Shown here: piece by piece, positions 54,234 to 64,000 of the stretch
How positions within the stretch are numbered: position 1 is the stretch's first letter
Layout: each line of letters starts with the position of its first letter
DNA from: Paulinella micropora
Taxonomy: Eukaryota; Cercozoa; Imbricatea; Euglyphida
Assembly: GCA_009731375.1 (NCBI GenBank)
Contig: BJOX01000160.1
Coordinates: 787,115 to 851,114 of the forward strand
Reading direction: 5' to 3'
DNA length: 64,000 nt
Made by a program: the position numbers and the translations under genes
The notes under the pieces: model-generated
The model's input: the letters and a program-made list of their open reading frames with translations, nothing else
What the model was told of the DNA's origin: nothing
Database searches by the model: none

Positions 54234-57200
54234 ATGTCAGGTTCCTCCTTCAAATCTCTCTTAGGCTTGTCAGAAATCGCGACAGATAGCTTTTCAATCG
54301 CCAACCTTGACCTAACCAATACCAACATAGTGGGTTTAAACACTGACAGAGTGCCAGAAGATTCCGACCCAATAAATCTTTATTATACTGATGCGCGATT
54401 TGACACACGTCTCGCTTTAAAATCAACAACAGACCTAAAAGAGTGACTTAATTATTATTGGACTGATAACCGTTTTGATGGTCGGTTCGCTTTAAAACCA
54501 ACAACTGACCTAAAAGAAGGACTTAATTATTATTGGACTGATAACCGCACACACGTCTCGCTTTAAAAACATCAGACATCAAAGAAGGAAAAAATTTATA
54601 CTATTCAGAGCAACGAGTTAGGGACAACGACGAAGTCAAAGCCTCAACTCAGCACAGAAGCAATACTTCCAATCCGCACCAAACCAGCCTTTATAATTTG
54701 ATAGACACGAACATATCTGCACCATTGGTCGGTCAGTACTTAACATACAATAATGTAGATGGTAAATGGAAGAATACCGCCCTCGGTTCAATTGACACAC
54801 TTTCTGATGTAGTCATAACCGCACCAATAGCCACTAGTAGTTATCTAACATATAATTCAATAAACTGGGTAAATAAAACATTTCCGATAAATGTTGATGA
54901 ATTCGGCAATATTAGTATGGGAAGGAAGAATATAACAGGAGTAAATTTACTAAATACCAAAGATGTTGATGAATGGATATTTGAGCATAATGATAATAAT
55001 AATAAAGTGTCAGCAGGTGGAAGTATAGATAGCCACAGCGATGTGAAAATGACAGGCTTCCCAGCAGATAACCAACTGCTTATTTATAGCACAGGTCAAT
55101 GGAGAAATACGACTTCACCCTTTCTGAGATTAGACTGCACTGCCAGTATGACGGGAGGAATAAATATGAACAACCAAAACATTACAAATGTAAATCAACT
55201 AAATGGTAGGGCTATCGCAACTTGGTTATCGGAGCACGACTCCAGCAACGCGAAAGTGTCGGCAAGTGGAATTATTGATACACATAGTGATGTGATGATA
55301 ACAACAGCAACAGATAATCAACTGCTTATTTATAGCACAGGACCATNNNNNNNNNNGGGACGATGGCGAAATGTGGCATCGCCCTTTCTTAGATTAGACG
55401 GCACCGCCAGTATGACAGGAGCATTAAATATGGGTGGGTATGCTATTTCAGGGCTTCTACATATAATGGAATTAATCTCACCACTCTTGCAGTTGATGGT
55501 TCGGTGGTTAAACTAACAGGAGACCAAATCATAGCAGGAACCAAAACATTCAGCAACATAATAAATGCTAGTGCGGGTATTGATATGAAAAGCCAAAGCA
55601 TAACAAATGTTAATCTTGTTGATGGTGTGGATGTTTCTGTTCTTGATACTTCGGTGGTAAAACTAACAGGGGACCAAACTATCGGAGGAAATAAAAAAAT
55701 TTACATCAACTTTAGAAGTAAGTGGTTCATCAAATCCTACTACTTTTGATGGCATTGGCATCGCCTTTGATACAAAAATAGGAATGATTGCAGCACAAAA
55801 AACAGCAACAGCGACTTGGTATCCGATACAAATAACTGGTTCATATGTAGAGTTATATTCAGGTAATACTTTAATTATAACCGCAACTGGAACAACATAA
55901 AGTTTGAACAACAACAGAATAACAAACTTAGCCACACCATCAGCAACAACGGACGGAGCAAACAAAAGTTATGTGGATACATTAGACATACAAAATGTAA
56001 AACTAACAACAGACCAAACCATAACAGGAAGTAAAACATTTAATGGGGCGAGCACTACGATAAAATATCTAACTTTAACACAAACGGCTGATTTTAATAA
56101 TCAAGTTATCATTAATGGTGGAAATATAACATATAATGGGGCGAGGATATTAAACCAAAATGGAGGAGATATATTCCTTTCACAGACATCAGGTGATTAT
56201 CAATATTTCTTATTTACTCTAAATACTGCTACAAGTGGGACCGCGAACCAAAGAGGTTATGTATTCACGAATGTAGCATTTGATGTAAAAGGAGCAGGTC
56301 TTTATATTTCAAAACTTTTGGACAATAAAAGTGCTTCGTCTGACATTGTCCGTTTTAACAATGCTGGTGGTATGCGATTTTATGGGGACTTAGATATGAA
56401 CTCAAACAACATAACAAGTGCTGGAACAATAACGGGAACATCAATTACTTCAACTGCTGGCATGACTACAACAACATTAACAACGAGTGACAAAATAACA
56501 ACAGCACTAGGCAAACCGATAATCATAGGCAGAACAAGAAATGAGTAGGAGTAACTGGTGGCTTAGAATTATATGGAACAGAAGGAAATGCGAATGGTCC
56601 GCATATCCAAGCATTCGTTCGTACATCAGTTTATCCCACATTCCAATTATTGAATTATAGTCAGGACAATATTGCTTTAAGTTTTGTTAGTTATTGGGAG
56701 GGGGGTGGCTGGAAATCCAGCAACCTAAACTCCAACTTTCAAATATACAAGATGAGCAACAAACTCGCTTTTAACTACAAATCAGGAGTATCACTTGGAG
56801 GAGCCATAGCATTTAGCGAGGCGATGAACATAAGCAATACAGGGGCAATAACCGCAAATGCAGGCATATCTGTTGTTAATAGCACAGCAGATATAAGAGG
56901 AGAAGCAAGAAGTGGGTCTCATGCTACACCAGTCGGGTTATATGTCACAGCCAATCTTGGAGCATCTTCTGCCGGTGTTGAATTCAGACACAGCAACGGG
57001 ACACAGGGAGTTGGTTTTGGTTATAATTCAATATATGCTACGGGAAGCAATACCAATCAAGACTTAAATTTTTATGCGAGGGGAAGTGGAGTTATCTATG
57101 CTCAGAGTGCTATAAGTTGTTCCTCAACATTAACTCTTCCAACAACATCCAGCGGATTTTTAACATTAAGACAAAGACCAAGTTCTACTTACGACCCACA

Positions 57201-57729
57201 AATATATATGAAATCAGGAGGATATTCAAATTATGGTGTGGTCTGTGCATCTCAGGGAATTCTACATGCATGGACTACTTCAAACTCTTCAGGTGAGCCG
57301 TCTGGCAGTTATAATTATGTTCCGTTTAACGGAGCTTGGACAAACTCATCGGAAAGGAGGCTAAAATCAGATATTAAAACATTAGACTGTGGGGATTGTT
57401 GCGAGAAATTAATGAAAATAAATTGTTGTTCATATTATTTGAAATCAGACGAAAAGAAAGAAAAAAAGAACCACGAATTTATTGCTGATGAAGTTAAAAA
57501 AATATTTCCTGAATTTGTATCTGAAAGTGGAATGAAAGCAGATGATGGAAATGGAAATCTTGAAGGCATAACATATACACGTTTTATACCAATGGTCAGT
57601 GCTTTTCAACATATGGCGGAAATGGTAGTTAATTTAGAAAAACAAAATAATAATTTCATGCTTATTATAGGAGATCAATCTAAGCAACTTTCTGAAATAC
57701 AAGCAGTCGTTTTCCCTAATGTCCAATAA
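54234..57729 (+). pseudogene. Tail-fibre-like S74 protein of the right PLV, multiply frameshifted
   Basis: Starts MSGSSFKSLLGLSEIATDSF. An N-terminal region has repeated YYTDAR/YYWTDNR-RF units in an 84-base tandem duplication (about 54410-54560), typical of fibre shafts. A long stalk with LTGDQ/KTF repeats follows, then an S74 domain (SSERRLKSDIKTLD...HEFIADEVKKIFPEFV) and a coiled-coil tail ending VVFPNVQ. Breaks occur near 54443, 54560, 55510, 55700, 55898 and 56545, plus a 10-N join at 55347-55356. Its 55985-56284 part is about 94% identical by eye to 203-501 of the left fibre, but the S74 domains are clearly different. The final exported motif and overlap with the next gene are kept. Confidence 0.78.
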
Positions 57730-58071
57730 TACAACTAGACTTCACAGACCACCGCCTATTATGGATATGGATGGCAAGCTGACACCCGAATTAAAGTCTC
57801 GTGTTCTTGAAGTAGAACTAAAGACTGAGGAAAAAAAGTAGAGCACGAATTGGAAGATAACTGGAATTGTTGTTGTATAAAAAACAGACCGACCGACAGC
57901 CGACTTATTAAATACTTATTTCAAATGGGTATCATTATTGCCATTATAACCCTTTGTATCGTGAGGCTATCTGAAAAGAACGTACCTTGTGAGGTTGCTA
58001 ATACTTATGTCGGAATTTTAACACTATTGATTGGTATTTGCCTTCCTTCGCCTTCTTCAAGTAAGAAGTGA
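57719..58071 (+). pseudogene. Small two-helix membrane protein of the right PLV, frameshifted
   Basis: Homologue of 2067-2441. The N-terminal 40 residues are nearly identical. A break at about 57840 stops that frame, and the C-terminal part with both hydrophobic helices (GIIIAIITLCIV, YVGILTLLIGIC) continues in another frame. It lacks the SRMIKY duplication. It overlaps the fibre end by 11 bases, as on the left. Confidence 0.7.
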
Positions 58072-58308
58072 GCATTCATATACTTGAGTTTTATACCACA
58101 TAGCATCATTTGAGCAGATTAAAGGAACCGCATCATCAAAACTAACACACCAATCACTCATTGGCTTATATACACATTTAAATTTAGTTTCTATTCCTTG
58201 CTTTATACAATAAGCACAACTCTCATTCTTGTTTTCGCTTACCCGTGAGTAAAAGTCGCAGGCCGTCCGACCTAACACAGACCACATAAACAAGAATATT
58301 AAAATCAT
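58057..58308 (-). CDS. Small secreted cysteine-rich protein of the right PLV
   Basis: About 83 residues from MILIFLFMWSVLG, with a signal peptide and the same cysteine spacing (ACDFYSR, SCAYC, FKC) as the left copies. It is intact although its neighbours are broken. It overlaps the convergent membrane-protein gene by 15 bases. Confidence 0.68.
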   Translation of the reverse strand: MILIFLFMWSVLGRTACDFYSRVSENKNESCAYCIKQGIETKFKCVYKPMSDWCVSFDDAVPLICSNDAMWYKTQVYECSLLT

Positions 58309-58417
58309 TCTTTTAAATATATTATACAAAATATATGATGACGGAGCACAAAACCAAAAGATTATTTTTCTGAGCAATGATTTCGCGGGAAGCAAAACAT
58401 TTAATAAAAATATTCAA

Positions 58418-58732
58418 ATGTCATTCACACCGACCAAAATGAATGTTAAGTTTATTCATTATACGAACGACCAGACTGAAACCAAAACCAGAATTCTTTA
58501 TATGGACAGAATTGGAATTATCGGCACATTCGCTGATAGTAATATAACAAACATTTCAAACCTTAGTTATAATTTAGGCGTCGTTGGATGGACGGACGGA
58601 CAATATACATTTAAAGTCCTTGAAACTGACAGCGGAAATATTGATACAGGAAATTTAGCGGGAAGAATTGTTGTGTTTGGAATTCTTAGGTTTCAGACTA
58701 CGTCTTCAACAAACACAAGCGAAGCGTTGTGA
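58418..58732 (+). CDS. Small PLV protein, probably beta-rich, unknown
   Basis: 104 residues from MSFTPTKMNVKFIHY, alternating hydrophobic/polar as in a beta sandwich, with no signal peptide or membrane helix. It sits between the secreted protein and the ATPase. A hairpin follows the stop codon directly. Not recognised. Confidence 0.55.
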   Translation: MSFTPTKMNVKFIHYTNDQTETKTRILYMDRIGIIGTFADSNITNISNLSYNLGVVGWTDGQYTFKVLETDSGNIDTGNLAGRIVVFGILRFQTTSSTNTSEAL

Positions 58733-58733
58733 C

Positions 58734-58744
58734 GGGCTCCGCCC
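58734..58744 (+). terminator. GGGC-tcc-GCCC hairpin just after a PLV stop codon
   Basis: A perfect 4-bp GC stem, two bases downstream of TGA. Hairpins at gene ends mark transcript ends in Mimivirus and Sputnik; the same is inferred here. Confidence 0.4.
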
Positions 58745-58808
58745 TCACATCGACAACCATTAAAGTAAAAAATAAGGTAAAATATATATTGAACCACACA
58801 AGTACGAA

Positions 58809-59658
58809 GTGGCGAAGCAAGCGGAGACCGAAGGTCGTAGCAGGGAAAAGATTAATAGCGTTAAGGTGAAGCCAGTAAAACAAGAGGGTGATGGAAATAA
58901 AAAAGCCAAGGGTTATAAATTATTCAACGAACCTTACGCCAATATATTTCTGCTTGCCCGTAAGAAGAGCGGGAAAACAACAGCACTCTTTGAAATACTG
59001 AAACGGACTACAGACAGAAAAACCCGTCTTGTCATTATCGCTTCAACAATACACAAGGACTACATTTATAAAGCAATGGTAAAGCACTTTAAGAACAGGG
59101 GAAACCCAATGGCAATATATACCTTTCTTAAATCAGATGGTGTAAATGTGATAGACTATGAACTGGACAAACTGAACAGACAGGACGAGCAACACGAAGG
59201 AGAAATAAAACAGGACAAAGAGGAAATAGAGAAACCACAATTTCTTTATTTCGGAAAGGAAAAGAAAAAAGAAGAAGGAGGTGAGAAGAAAGAGAGACCA
59301 AGCAAGTATATTTCACCAGAGGTTGTTTTTGTTTTGGACGATTTAGGAAGTGGATTAAGATAAATCCGTGAGCGATTTGTTAAAAAAGAACAGACACTAT
59401 AAAAGTAAGGTTATTATGTCAAGTCAGTATCTGAACGACCTACGGCCAGAAGCTATTAAGCAGTTAGATTATTTATTAATCTTTCCGGGTCAGTCTCAAG
59501 ACAAAATGGAACTCGTGTATAAGCACTTAGACTTATCTTTTGATTTTGATTATTTTCTTCAAAAGTATCACGGAGCAACAAAGGAACGATTTAATTTTCT
59601 TTATGTCTCAAGTGTTGATAATGAGTTAAGAAAAAACTTTAATTTTTGTCTAAAATAA
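58809..59658 (+). pseudogene. DNA-packaging ATPase (FtsK/HerA, A32-like), one frameshift
   Basis: Motor that would load virus DNA into capsids. It has a Walker A-like ARKKSGKTT, then TRLVIIASTIHKDY, an acidic Lys/Glu insert and Walker B VVFVLDDLGSG. The frame stops at 59361, right after Walker B, and resumes with KSVSDLLKKNRHY after a one-base shift. It continues through MSSQYLNDLRPEA, which matches the sensor region, to the end at 59658. The insert between Walker A and B is longer than usual. A single indel breaks an otherwise complete gene. Confidence 0.75.
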
Positions 59659-59693
59659 TTATTTGATTTTTAAATATTTTTTTTCATAGTATA

Positions 59694-60020
59694 ATGGTAG
59701 TGAAAACAACTCGTGTTGAAGTCATTCCAACAATCGGTAAACGAACAATTAACTCAAGCACAAATATGGCTGGAGGCAAAAAGAAAACTGGTCGTAAGAA
59801 GAAGCAAGGAGGCAAGGGACAGGCTGGCGGTAAAATTAATTGGCAAAAAGTGGGGAAAATGGCCTTGGCTGTTAATAAATTCCTTCGTGATAACAAAGTA
59901 ATTTCTAGAACTGCGGAAGCCTTAAGCAGTATTGGAGTGCCTTATGCTGGGTCTGTCCAAGCCACCGCTTCAAAACTGGGGTATGGTAAGCAGAGAGGAC
60001 GTGGAGCACTCAAATTTTAA
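59694..60020 (+). CDS. Small basic PLV protein, possible DNA-condensing or minor core protein
   Basis: 108 residues, intact. A Lys/Gly-rich stretch (GGKKKTGRKKKQGGKGQ) in the first half is followed by a hydrophobic helix and a C-terminal GYGKQRGRGALKF. Composition and place among morphogenesis genes suggest a core protein, by analogy with basic adenovirus-like proteins. No firm homology. Confidence 0.5.
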   Translation: MVVKTTRVEVIPTIGKRTINSSTNMAGGKKKTGRKKKQGGKGQAGGKINWQKVGKMALAVNKFLRDNKVISRTAEALSSIGVPYAGSVQATASKLGYGKQRGRGALKF

Positions 60021-60123
60021 ATGATATTTTATTCTGACTGCTGTCATCATAAAACATCGATGACCATTATTTTTTTCCAAAATAAATAAACGATGTTTTA
60101 GAATATAAACGAAGTGTTATAGC

Positions 60124-60143
60124 AAAATTCGCAGGCGAATTTT
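60124..60143. terminator. AAAATTCG-cagg-CGAATTTT hairpin with T run
   Basis: 8-bp perfect stem followed by more T, between the basic-protein gene and the next. A second inverted pair (AAAACATCG at 60051 with CGATGTTTT at 60091) lies just before it. Confidence 0.45.
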
Positions 60144-60164
60144 TTATAAGCGAGAACGCGAAGC

Positions 60165-61935
60165 ATGAAGCGCCATTCTAAAATATCAAAGGTAAGACCC
60201 CCGCGGGTTTATAGAAATAAAAGCGGGAGGCCGTATATTATCCAGAAGGGTAAAAAATATTATCTTAATTTCGGTAAGAAAACAAATGATATGAGCACAC
60301 TTCAAATTGTTAAACTTTTTATGAAATACTTAAGCAGACCAAAAGCAAAGAAAAAAACAAAGAAGGAAGACTTAAGAAAAGTCCAGAGCCTGTCAGAGAT
60401 TGAGTACGAGGACAGCAATTCAAGACCACTTAGACAAACTCAGAAAGGAAAAGTATGAAGGTATTGAAACCATAGAGAAAAAAGAAAGAAGGGCACGGGA
60501 GGATTTAGACGAGGAGAAGAAGAGGCAAGAAAGAAAAGACATAGCAGTTGCTAAGGAAAGACAAGAGATAATGGATAGGGAACATAAAAGAGAACTAGCG
60601 GATATTAATCAACGACAAGAACAAAAAGCCAGATAACTAAGAAGGGAGCAAAAACTCATAGAAGATGTAAAATATGAAGAAGACAGAAAAAATAGAATAC
60701 AAGCATTACCACCAGTTCAATATCAATATATTATGCCACCACAGCAGGAACAGCCACAAGAACAACAGGCACAGCTAGAGGTAAAAGTTAAACCAAATCA
60801 AAAATTTGAAGAAAATAAAAAATTAATCATAAAGTCTGGAGTTTTTACTCAAGCAGATATAGATAATTGGGAACCTAGTAAAATACAAAGTATTGCGGAA
60901 AGAATAAAACAATTTCAAGAACAAAAACTGACAATAGTCGATATGAAAAAATTTAGGAAATAAATTAGAGGAGGCTAAATACAAAGCAATGTTAAAGAAT
61001 GGATTGTCGAATAGTAATATTGAGAAAAACTTACTATTAAAATTCTTGGTGAAGCATTAAGGGAAAAACTTAAAAATGAAGGCCACGATGTTAAAGGTTG
61101 GAACCAAAGGGCATCATGGATAATAGACAAAATTGTAGAACATAAAATAGATGTAGGACAAAAGAAGGACGAAGTAAAAAAGAAATTGGCTGAATATTTG
61201 GGATTACAAACGGGAACTGGTTTAGAAGATTTGATTAATAAAGTGTTTTCCGTAGAAAACATTAAAAAGTATCTAACAAGAAAAGAATGGGTTCATTCAA
61301 TGAAAAAAAAAGATTATGTTAATGTTCTTATAAATAAATATAGAAATGAGCAACAGCCAGAGCAACCATAGCCAGAGCAACCACAGCCAGAGCAACCACA
61401 GCCAGAGACACAGCAACCAGAGCCAGAGGTGCCACAGCCAGAAGAGCCACAACAAGATGACCCACAGCAACAGCAAGATGGAGAGGGACGGGGACTAATG
61501 ACTAATAAAATAGACGACATAATGAAAAAATATGGATGGTATGTCGGAGCGATAGCCAGTGATGAAATCTAAGTTGAAGCCCGGAAGCAGAAAGCGATAC
61601 GGATTTATTATGAATTTGGACAATCACAAACAAGCGGGGTCTCATTGGATCGCCGTATGGATAAGTCTAGACAAAGACCGGTCCGTGGAAGTGTATGACC
61701 CATTAGCACTTTACGAGCCAACGGAAGATTTTCAGCAACAAATGAACAACTAATAAATAAAAGAAATCCAGATAGTTATTTGTTAATAAAGGTTAATCAA
61801 GTAAAACAACAATTAAACACCTCAGACACGTGCGGTTGGCATAGTATGAGGTTTTTAATGGAGCGGGCGAAAGGAAACAGGTTTAAGTTTAGTTCGGGTT
61901 TCACAGACTTAAAAGAAGAAGAGCGGGAAAATTAA
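60165..61935 (+). pseudogene. Coiled, Pro/Gln-rich protein with C-terminal adenain/Ulp1-like maturation protease, multiply broken
   Basis: Read through several frames it is one gene. A basic N-terminus (KSGRPYIIQKGKKYYLNF), a long charged coiled coil (60400-60960), a helical part (61000-61350) and a PEQPQPEQ repeat (61350-61480) precede the protease. The protease has KKYGWYVGAIASDEI, the catalytic His in GSHWIAVWISLD, the acidic EVYDPLA and the catalytic Cys in DTCGWHSMRFL. Cysteine proteases of this type cleave capsid proteins in adenoviruses, virophages and PLVs. Stops or frameshifts occur near 60420-60458, 60636, 60963, 61371, 61570 and 61750. The fused N-part could instead be a separate gene. 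Confidence 0.68.
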
Positions 61936-61973
61936 AAGCACAGAATGGGTATGGGTTTGACACCTTTTTGTAA

Positions 61974-61999
61974 AAAATATTTATCTATAATAATATAAC
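61974..61999 (+). promoter_or_regulatory. TCTA promoter-like motif before the penton gene
   Basis: TCTA at 61984-61987 within an AT-only stretch, as in virophage/CroV late promoters. Confidence 0.4.
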
Positions 62000-62096
62000 A
62001 AAGGATTACAAGGGAGGAAGAAGTTCGGGTATCTATTACATAAATAGTAAAAATAGAATAACGGGAACAGACAGCGACTTTACACACGAAGTCAAT

Positions 62097-62813
62097 ATGA
62101 AGGGACTAGACAATCCCACACATTGTAAAATTCTTCATATCTATGTTCCAAAATCTTATTATTCAGTTGCATCTCCATATAATACTTTTACATTATCCGA
62201 AGACGGGTATGAGGCTTTAATTACGATACCTGAGGGAAACTACACAATGAACAATTTAAAAAATAAACTGGCCGAGGTACTGACGACAGAAAGTCCGAAT
62301 GACTATACTTATGTTGTCTCAAGCAACAATACAAACACAGAAGCGGAGGATGGTAAATTAACATTCGGTGTTTCAAATAACGGAGGTATTCAACCGCGGT
62401 TTATATTTGATGCTGATACCCATATTCACGAGGTAATGGGTTTTGATAGAAATTCAACATATTTCTTCGCTAATGATTTTATTAAATCGCCAAATGTAAT
62501 TATTTTAACTGGTGAAAAGACCTTGTATCTTCAATCGGATTTGGTGAATGAAGGTGATAATCATGTGCTTCAAGAAATATACACTGCCAACGAAATTCCT
62601 TTTGGGTCTGTTATCTATGATGGAAGCGGGTCTGAGTATGGTAAAACATTGTCCGCTAATTCAAACAATGTGTTTAGGTTTTGCTTGACGGACGAAAATG
62701 ACCAAGCAATAAATCTTAATGGTTTGGGAATAGTTATGACATTACTGGTTTATCGTGAAACTAATTATTTTAGTTTATTTAATTCATTCTTTAATCTGTT
62801 AAAGGCGAGATAA
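62097..62813 (+). CDS. Minor capsid (penton-type) protein of the PLV
   Basis: 238 residues from the first ATG. Family features: YLQSDLVNEGDNHVLQEIY, PFGSVIYDG and a final LTDENDQAINLNGLGIVMTLLVY, the usual end of a jelly-roll penton. The reading frame is open upstream to 61974 and encodes family-like YYINSKNRITGTDSDFTHEV. The true start is therefore further up, but no ATG is present there (an ATA stands at 61995). The start codon may be lost. It forms capsid vertices, by family knowledge. Confidence 0.7.
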   Translation: MKGLDNPTHCKILHIYVPKSYYSVASPYNTFTLSEDGYEALITIPEGNYTMNNLKNKLAEVLTTESPNDYTYVVSSNNTNTEAEDGKLTFGVSNNGGIQPRFIFDADTHIHEVMGFDRNSTYFFANDFIKSPNVIILTGEKTLYLQSDLVNEGDNHVLQEIYTANEIPFGSVIYDGSGSEYGKTLSANSNNVFRFCLTDENDQAINLNGLGIVMTLLVYRETNYFSLFNSFFNLLKAR

Positions 62814-63018
62814 AGATATTTGACAATTTCACTTCGAGCTATTTGCACTCTCGTTTATTGTCAAACATCGGAAAAGGTAAAGTTAATGGGAAACAATGTT
62901 TTATGAAACCGCGAAGCGGGTGAATAAAATATCAATTATTTTAGAATTATTTATTTTTTTTCTATAAATATATTCTGGTGAATTAGTTAATTTACACTAC
63001 TTCAAAAACAAAACAAAA
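62814..63018 (+). promoter_or_regulatory. Intergenic region with CCGC-gaa-GCGG hairpin and TCTATAAATA motif before the major capsid gene
   Basis: The short hairpin lies near 62911. TCTATAAATA at 62961-62970, after a T run, is 49 bases before the capsid ATG. It matches the AT-rich TCTA late promoter type. Confidence 0.5.
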
Positions 63019-64000
63019 ATGCCTGTCCAATACGGAGGAGAACTAGTCCATCAGACTAAGGAACTGCTCACTGGTAAGTATGAATTAACTAAACTTACCA
63101 CTCGTGAAGGCTCGCAACCTGTTGCACTTACTACTGCTGGTGGTATGGAAAACACCTTTGAAATTCCTACTCGTCCTTTAAACCTTGCGAGGAGTGTGTT
63201 GCGATTTACTTACACTCCGTCTGGTGCGGGTGGTGCTGGTCGCTACAATCGTATCTATATGGATTGTCTGTCTATGATTAAAACTATTGAACTGCGAAGC
63301 CGAAGCGGGCAGTATTTGTGTAATCTTCAACATGTGGGTAATTACACTAAGGTGATATGGAAACAGGAAATTAAGTATGAAAAATTTATGGCACTTGAAA
63401 ACCATGGTGCTTGTGTGGGTAGCGGTGCTATGCTTCAAAAGTGTAATGCTGGAAAAGTTGAAATTGGAACCGTAGCGGAAAGAGCGGCAATTACTGCTGC
63501 GGCCAATACTGCTGGATTGGTTATTAATGTTAAGTTTCCTTTGGTATGCTGTTTGGCACTATTCTTGAACTGAATAAGACTATTGGATTTAATGAAATTT
63601 TGGATTTGCGGATCGTGTGGGCTGAAACCAACCGCTCTTCATTCTATGGCACTAATGTAAGTTCTATTTCAACTGGTGCTGCCGCTACGACCTCTGGTGC
63701 TATCGTCTCTAACCTAAATCTATTCCTTGCTGTTGAGACTGACCCAAATGTCATCCTCGGTGTCCAGCAAAAGATTGCGGGTGAAGGCTTTCCATTTAAG
63801 ATTGAGTATCCTATCGCTTGGAAGCAAAGTCTTCAAACAAACTAACAGAACTATGTTTTTAAGATGAAACGCTCGCAGGGTGAAAGAATTCGTCGTATTT
63901 ATACTTCCGCCTTTCATTTCACTGAGAGTGCTAATACTTCTTTTGATAATGACAACAGGGCGGATGCTAAAATTATTTCTTATTATGCAACCCTTGACGG
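63019..64000 (+). pseudogene. Major capsid protein (double jelly roll) of the PLV, frameshifted, runs off the window
   Basis: Starts MPVQYGGELVHQTKELLTG. The conserved early segment FEIPTRPLNLARSVLRF is followed by CLSMIKTIELRSRSGQY. The frame breaks near 63550 and resumes with GFNEILDLRIVW, EFK-type beta strands and FPFKIEYPIAWKQ. It meets an in-frame TAA at 63843-63845 and reads on as QNYVFKMKRSQGERIRRIY to the window end. Double jelly-roll capsid proteins build the icosahedral shell. The 3' part lies outside. Confidence 0.75.

Overview
This window is eukaryotic nuclear DNA. It has multi-exon genes with GT-AG introns, an intact LTR retrotransposon, a tRNA-derived SINE, very long microsatellites, and two stretches of integrated DNA-virus sequence of the Polinton-like virus (PLV) / Maverick / virophage lineage. 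The mix of introns, PLV genes and massive simple repeats suggests a protist or alga, but no gene here fixes the lineage. The sequence is a scaffold: three large gaps and six 10-N joins are present, and two joins are flanked by duplicated sequence that looks like unmerged contig ends.

Layout. (1) 1-8040: PLV segment with a tail-fibre-like S74 protein, a two-helix membrane protein, a small secreted Cys-rich protein, a small coiled protein, a phospholipase A2-domain protein and a proline-rich protein. Part of this cassette is present twice (777-3096 and 3147-5466). (2) 8041-9570: decayed piggyBac transposase joined to the end of the PLV segment, then a 795-bp non-coding block present twice (9601-11200). 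(3) 12303-15759, minus strand: peptidyl-tRNA hydrolase 2 (PTH2) with an N-terminal UBA-like domain; its two introns carry GATA and CTT/ACT arrays. (4) 15900-26980: tyrosine-recombinase remnant, SINE copies with ATT tails, then GA/GATA/GT and CTT/GAA satellites. (5) 27068-28894: five-exon basic protein of unknown function. (6) 30400-44250: nested LTR elements, namely a minus-strand Copia-like remnant (LTR, leader, gag) and a complete young Ty3/Gypsy element (33248-43860, TSD CCTC). (7) 44779-51153: PIF1-helicase-like scrap, a GAAA array, and a gene encoding two NAD kinase domains in tandem (minus strand). (8) 52005-64000: second PLV segment, contiguous in sequence with the NAD kinase gene. It carries integrase, fibre, membrane protein, secreted protein, packaging ATPase, basic protein, maturation protease, penton and major capsid protein, many with frameshifts.

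How the parts relate. The two PLV segments share the fibre / membrane-protein / secreted-protein cassette at high similarity, but their fibre C-termini differ and what follows the cassette differs. They look like two related integrated viruses or recombinants, now decaying. The host genes (PTH2, NAD kinase, the basic protein) are housekeeping-like, with introns that tolerate repeats and small inverted-repeat elements.

Most notable observations: a predicted fused double NAD kinase whose halves share exon lengths (30 and 82 nt) and whose first half has GGEGT in place of GGDGT; a four-unit hairpin array with covarying stems in the leader of the Copia-like element; a Gypsy element whose gag and pol are separated only by an in-frame UGA; the mosaic fibre genes; and a tRNA-derived SINE with ATT tails.
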